Assembly: GCF_900188245.1 (NCBI RefSeq)
Contig: NZ_FZOK01000003.1
Coordinates: forward strand, 238,832-302,831
Direction: 5' to 3'
DNA from: Belliella buryatensis
GTDB taxonomy: Bacteria; Bacteroidota; Bacteroidia; Cytophagales; Cyclobacteriaceae
DNA length: 64,000 bases
Shown here: positions 60,561 to 64,000 of the stretch, piece after piece
Layout of the letters: each line of letters starts with the position of its first letter
How positions within the stretch are numbered: the first letter of the stretch is position 1
Program-made: the position numbers and the translations under genes
Notes under the pieces: model-generated
Seen by the model: the letters and a program-made list of their open reading frames with translations, nothing else
Told to the model about the DNA's origin: nothing
The model's database searches: none

Positions 60561-61703
60561 ATGAAATTTAGGAATCAATCTTGGGTTAAGGCAGTAAACT
60601 ATATCTTTTTGTTAACTTTTTCTTTTTCATGTAAAGAAAAAGATGGCTCCTTGAATTTGGGGGATTCACTTCAACTTACTCAGGCTTCAATCGACACCTT
60701 GTTTATTGATTCTGGAGATGAATTAATTCAAGCTGCTGTAAAATTTGAATTGGTAAGCAAATTGGAAGATGATAAATTTCTGTACCACTGGGATCAAAAT
60801 AACTCCATTCTCGAAGTCATAGATTTAGAAAATTTAGCTCTTACAAATCGTATTCCTTTTGAAATAGAAGGCCCAAATGGCACGGGTACAAATCCATTTT
60901 CACATTTTCAAATGCTCAGTGAATCTGAATTTATTCTTAGCAATCCTTTTCGAGTCATGTTTTTTAATATGGAAGGGAAAAAACTCCAAGAAATTGACTT
61001 GTATGAAGAAAAGTTGAGAAAGGCTTTCAGTGAAGTAGGAGCTCCTAGAATATTGCATTTTGATGAAGCAACTTCAGATACCTATGGATTTCAAGTAGGG
61101 TTCAAAAAATTCAATCCATCGCTAAATCGTTTTAATCTTGAAAACTATCAAGGATCTGTCAATCCTTTACCAAAATTTAATGCATTGGATAATTATCGAC
61201 TCCTTTATGAAAGTAAGAATGGGATGGACATGAAAGTACATTTGCCGACTCTTCATTTCAATCCATTGAAAAATAAAATACTCATTACTTCTGAGGCTAT
61301 CAGTGGCCTCTATGTATATGATATGGGTTCAAAATCCCTTCAATATCATGAACTTGATTCTCAAGTGGCTCCTTCTGATCGAAGATTTGAGGCTTTTGAT
61401 ACGATTAAAGAATTCGATGAATGGCAGCAACTCATTTTAGAGATGGAAAAGGAGTTTAACTATGGAAAACTCTTATTTGATCAGGAGAATAATAAGTATC
61501 TGAGACTACTTTATCGGAAAATTTCGGAAGATAAATTTCAAATATTTATCAGCGAGTATTCTACAGAATTCGAACTGACGAAAGAATATCAGATAAAGGA
61601 ACCTCTGAAAAAACCTAAAAATGAATTTATAAAAGATGGGGCCATATGGCTCTATCAAAACTTTGATGATGAACTTGCATTTATCAAGCTATCAATACAA
61701 TAA
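60561..61703 (+). CDS. DUF4221 family lipoprotein, array member 1
   Basis: 380 residues. Lipobox FSFSCKE. Shares with its neighbours the TLFIDSGDELIQAAVKF start, IEGPNGTGTNPF motif and the end DGAIWLYQNFDDELAFIKLSI. Its sequence has drifted more from members 2 and 3 than they have from each other. The start codon of member 2 overlaps the stop by one base (TAATG), so the array is one operon. Propeller fold inferred; function unknown. Confidence 0.85.
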   Translation: MKFRNQSWVKAVNYIFLLTFSFSCKEKDGSLNLGDSLQLTQASIDTLFIDSGDELIQAAVKFELVSKLEDDKFLYHWDQNNSILEVIDLENLALTNRIPFEIEGPNGTGTNPFSHFQMLSESEFILSNPFRVMFFNMEGKKLQEIDLYEEKLRKAFSEVGAPRILHFDEATSDTYGFQVGFKKFNPSLNRFNLENYQGSVNPLPKFNALDNYRLLYESKNGMDMKVHLPTLHFNPLKNKILITSEAISGLYVYDMGSKSLQYHELDSQVAPSDRRFEAFDTIKEFDEWQQLILEMEKEFNYGKLLFDQENNKYLRLLYRKISEDKFQIFISEYSTEFELTKEYQIKEPLKKPKNEFIKDGAIWLYQNFDDELAFIKLSIQ

Positions 61704-62842
61704 TGAAATATTTTATACTTCCATTTGCCGGCCTTCTTCTCTTTTCCTGCGGTGGTAATTCTGATCAAAGTTCAGCTGGAAATTATGCCGATATCACGAT
61801 AAGTATGGATACGGTGGTAGTGGACTCAGGGGATGAGATTTTGATGGCAGGCACAAGCTCCAACTTGAAGATCAATAATGCTGGGAGCAAACTGTTCTTT
61901 TGGGATGTTCAATCTTTTCAACTCGAGCTGATAGATTTGGAAAGTTTGACACTGGATGAAAAGAAGTCCTTTGAAAGAGATGGTCCTAATGGGGTAGGCA
62001 GGTATCCTTATGACATTCATTTGATCAATGATGAGCAACTGGCATTTAACAATTTTACCCAATCGATCATTCTTGCGAAAATGGATGGAGAGGTAATCAG
62101 GAATTTAAGATTAAATGAGGAATGGCTAAAAGCTGATTTAGATGAAGGTGAATCATTGACACCATTGGCTTTTTCAGAAGATGGTCAACTGATGTATTGC
62201 GGGATCAACAATTTTTTCTCAAAGTCAAATTCTAATATAGTAGTCGTAGACCTTGAGCAAGAACAAAGGCAAATTATCACGCTGGAAGCCTTTCAAAAAC
62301 GCGAGAACTTTAGGGTTACTTTTTCGAAAAGTAATGGTGAGTATATGGAAGTCTATGCCGATGTTCCCAAATTGGAGGTCATTGCTTACAAAGATCAGTT
62401 GATCTTTTGGTGTGATGCTTTCAATGCCATTTACCGCTACGACCCGCAGTCTGCTGAACTTACGCTGCATGAGATCAATAACTCACTTTTTCCAAACGAA
62501 AAGTCAGGAACCTATTCCAATGAACCCGGCACGATAGAAGAAATGCAAGAGATGACAAAAAAACTGAAGGAAGAGATTCTTTTTAGTAAGCTTTTTTGGG
62601 ATGATAGCAACAATGTTTTTTACCGTTTTGCCTCCTTTAACCTCCCTACGGTAGGAGACGAGAAGGTAAAGTCTAAAGTCTTTATCAGTATCATCGATGA
62701 AAATTTTGAAGTGATTGGAGAGCAAGAAATTTCAGAAATGATCAATAGAGCACCAGAGGCGCTATTTGTAAAAGATGGCTTAATCTACAGCTACTTGAAT
62801 GTAGATGATGAGCTAGGATTTATTAGAATGAAAATCAACTAA
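61703..62842 (+). CDS. DUF4221 family lipoprotein, array member 2
   Basis: 379 residues. Lipobox LLFSCGGN. Then SAGNYADITISMDTVVVDSG, the DUF4221 start, the DGPNGVGRYP motif, and the shared tail DGLIYSYLNVDDELGFIRMKI. A 94-base stretch encoding residues about 19-50 is identical to the third gene. Translation-coupled to member 1 and 11 bases before member 3. Lipoprotein, probably exported to the outer surface. Confidence 0.87.
   Translation: MKYFILPFAGLLLFSCGGNSDQSSAGNYADITISMDTVVVDSGDEILMAGTSSNLKINNAGSKLFFWDVQSFQLELIDLESLTLDEKKSFERDGPNGVGRYPYDIHLINDEQLAFNNFTQSIILAKMDGEVIRNLRLNEEWLKADLDEGESLTPLAFSEDGQLMYCGINNFFSKSNSNIVVVDLEQEQRQIITLEAFQKRENFRVTFSKSNGEYMEVYADVPKLEVIAYKDQLIFWCDAFNAIYRYDPQSAELTLHEINNSLFPNEKSGTYSNEPGTIEEMQEMTKKLKEEILFSKLFWDDSNNVFYRFASFNLPTVGDEKVKSKVFISIIDENFEVIGEQEISEMINRAPEALFVKDGLIYSYLNVDDELGFIRMKIN
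61757..61850 (+). repeat. 94-base identical tract, copy 1
   Basis: From AATTCTGATCAAAG to TTTTGATGGCAG this part of array member 2 is base-for-base identical to 62908-63001 in member 3. It encodes the mature N-terminus. Downstream the two genes share only scattered similarity, so identity at this scale points to recent copying or gene conversion. Confidence 0.85.
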
Positions 62843-62853
62843 CAAATACAAAA

Positions 62854-63927
62854 ATGAAATATTTTATACTACCAATTGCCGCACTTCTCCTCATATCCTG
62901 TGGGGGAAATTCTGATCAAAGTTCAGCTGGAAATTATGCCGATATCACGATAAGTATGGATACGGTGGTAGTGGACTCAGGGGATGAGATTTTGATGGCA
63001 GCGACCAACTTTTATAATCAAACTTTAAATCAAAGTGCAGACCGACTATATTTTTGGAACTATAGATCGCATATTCTTGAGATCGTTGATTTGAATGAAA
63101 TGGTCTTTCTTGAAAAAAGAAGGTTTGAAAAAGAAGGCCCAAATGGTGTTGGTCAATTTCCAAACAGAATCATCTTAATTGGTGAAGACAAAATAGGATT
63201 TGTACAATGGGCCCAAATCAATATTGCTGATATGAATGGCAATCTCCTTAAAACTATCAGTATAGACGAAGATTGGATGAAAGGAGAACTCAATGAAAAT
63301 GAATCTCTTATACCTTATGGTTTTTCTGATGACGGAGAAACTCTATACTGTGCCATCGCAACTCCCCAAAGATTGAATTCTAATTTTATTGAGGTGGATT
63401 TGACGAATAAAAAGACCAAATTAATCGAACTAACTGAATTCGATAAACGAGAAAAATTCAGAGTAACTTTTACGGTGGAAATGAATGGCGGTATTTCTAC
63501 CTCCACCGCTCCTCCTTCTCTTGACTACACGCGGCATAAGGATAAATTGATTTTTTGCACCAATGTCTTTAACAATATCTATCAATTCGATCCAAAGACA
63601 AACTCACTCGAGTACATTACGATAAGTAACTCTTTGACACCAAATGAAAAAATAAAGGATTACGAAAATGATGTAAATTCCGAGGAAGCTTTTTTCAGAA
63701 TCATGAATGAAATACAAGAGGAGGTGAGTTTTTCTAATCTTTTGTGGGATGATGTAAATCATGTTTTTTATAGAATCACCTCTTTCAATATGCCAAGAAT
63801 AGATCAGGAAAAAATCAAATCCAAAGTCTTTATTAGTATTATCAGTGAGGATTTTAAAGTGATTAATGAAAAAGAAATTACAGATAATGTAGATGGAGTT
63901 CCTAATGGATATTCCGGAGTATGCTGA
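62854..63927 (+). pseudogene. DUF4221 family lipoprotein, array member 3, interrupted
   Basis: The frame begins like member 2 (lipobox LLISCGGN, then SAGNYADITISMDTVVVDSG, GPNGVGQFP) and follows it up to ITDNVDGVPNG near residue 350, where member 2 has MINRAPEA. The last residues, YSGVC, come from inserted DNA and the usual tail FVKDGLIYSY...GFIRMKI (about 28 residues) is missing. The cause is the mobile-element end at about 63908. The truncated propeller would lack its last strand, so the gene is probably inactive. Confidence 0.8.
62908..63001 (+). repeat. 94-base identical tract, copy 2
   Basis: Exact copy of 61757-61850 at the 5' end of array member 3. The upstream signal-peptide codons are similar but not identical, so the tract is bounded on both sides by diverged sequence. 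Confidence 0.85.
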
Positions 63928-64000
63928 CCCCTCTCAACCGGAATGTTTTTGAACAGTGAAAGTGGCCTGATTGGCCAGATTCGACTGACATTCCGGCGGA
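63908..64000. mobile_element. end of an insertion sequence, IS21-like in style, cut by the window
   Basis: Where array member 3 loses homology the sequence becomes ATTCCGGAGTATGCTGACCC, then CCGGAAT (63938-63944, the reverse complement of ATTCCGG) and ATTCCGG again at 63990-63996, plus the inverted repeat TGGCC-TGATT-GGCCA. Multiple short terminal repeats of this sort, and a GCTGACCCC-like end, are typical of IS21-family ends in Bacteroidota. The border could be anywhere from 63903 to 63911; transposase genes lie beyond the window, so the family is inferred. Confidence 0.6.

Noticed and set aside
1..64000. CRISPR arrays, tRNA or rRNA genes, riboswitches
   Set aside because: No regularly spaced repeats, cloverleaf-like sequences or known riboswitch cores were found by reading; short RNA genes could still be missed without a covariance search.

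Overview
The window looks like chromosomal DNA of a Bacteroidota bacterium of the Cytophagales type, probably near Cyclobacteriaceae/Algoriphagus. The indications are a fused MurF-alanine racemase, a carboxypeptidase-like-domain TonB receptor, several 6-bladed beta-propeller lipoproteins including a DUF4221 group, a DASH cryptochrome, AT-rich intergenic DNA with TAnnTTTG-type promoter candidates, and few clear Shine-Dalgarno sequences. The genus is an inference from gene content; no rRNA or tRNA gene was seen.

Layout. 1-8.9 kb: a SIMPL-domain protein (cut by the window edge), an M14 carboxypeptidase divergent from a dipeptide epimerase, YjbQ, a TlpA-like lipoprotein-type thioredoxin paired with a six-hairpin glycosidase lipoprotein, and a Fic protein with its own candidate operator. 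9-13.8 kb: DASH cryptochrome, a HicAB toxin-antitoxin pair, an alpha/beta hydrolase, a propeller lipoprotein and DUF2442. 13.8-23.8 kb is housekeeping: dxs, scpA, a YbhN-like membrane protein, murF-alr, an M15 peptidase without signal peptide, and a glyA-tatC-rpiB operon. 24-31.5 kb is accessory: a DUF4221 lipoprotein, a probable zinc-type TonB receptor with a His-rich partner, two more propeller lipoproteins, an antitoxin-like gene remnant, and two small unknown genes. 31.5-38 kb: an AEC carrier behind a striking double palindrome, an AsmA protein, inositol monophosphatase, rsmI, a pterin dehydratase and DUF493. 38-46 kb is an envelope-biogenesis block, all on the minus strand: coaX, an outer-membrane protein, a TPR protein, lptC, a small membrane protein, a CNNM/CorC protein and PpiD. 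46-60 kb: anmK, glutamate-type dehydrogenase, an NhaD-like antiporter, prmA, a ClC protein, an M28 peptidase, thioredoxin with DUF6952, yjjX, yebC, a GGCT-fold protein, a Spy-like protein and an MFS carrier. 60.5-64 kb: three tandem DUF4221 lipoprotein genes, the last one broken by the end of a mobile element that runs off the window.

How the parts relate. Cell-wall metabolism recurs: murF-alr builds the wall, while anmK, the dipeptide epimerase, the M14 peptidase and the M15 enzyme fit recycling or trimming of murein. lptC, AsmA, PpiD and TatC serve envelope assembly and export. The accessory layer consists mainly of propeller lipoproteins (seven in the window), whose role is unknown. No CRISPR array, integrase or complete known defence system was found. 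The least explained signals are the DUF4221 expansion with its 94-base homogenised 5' tract, the perfect 16-base inverted repeat before the AEC gene, and the small hairpin repeats shared between distant intergenic regions.
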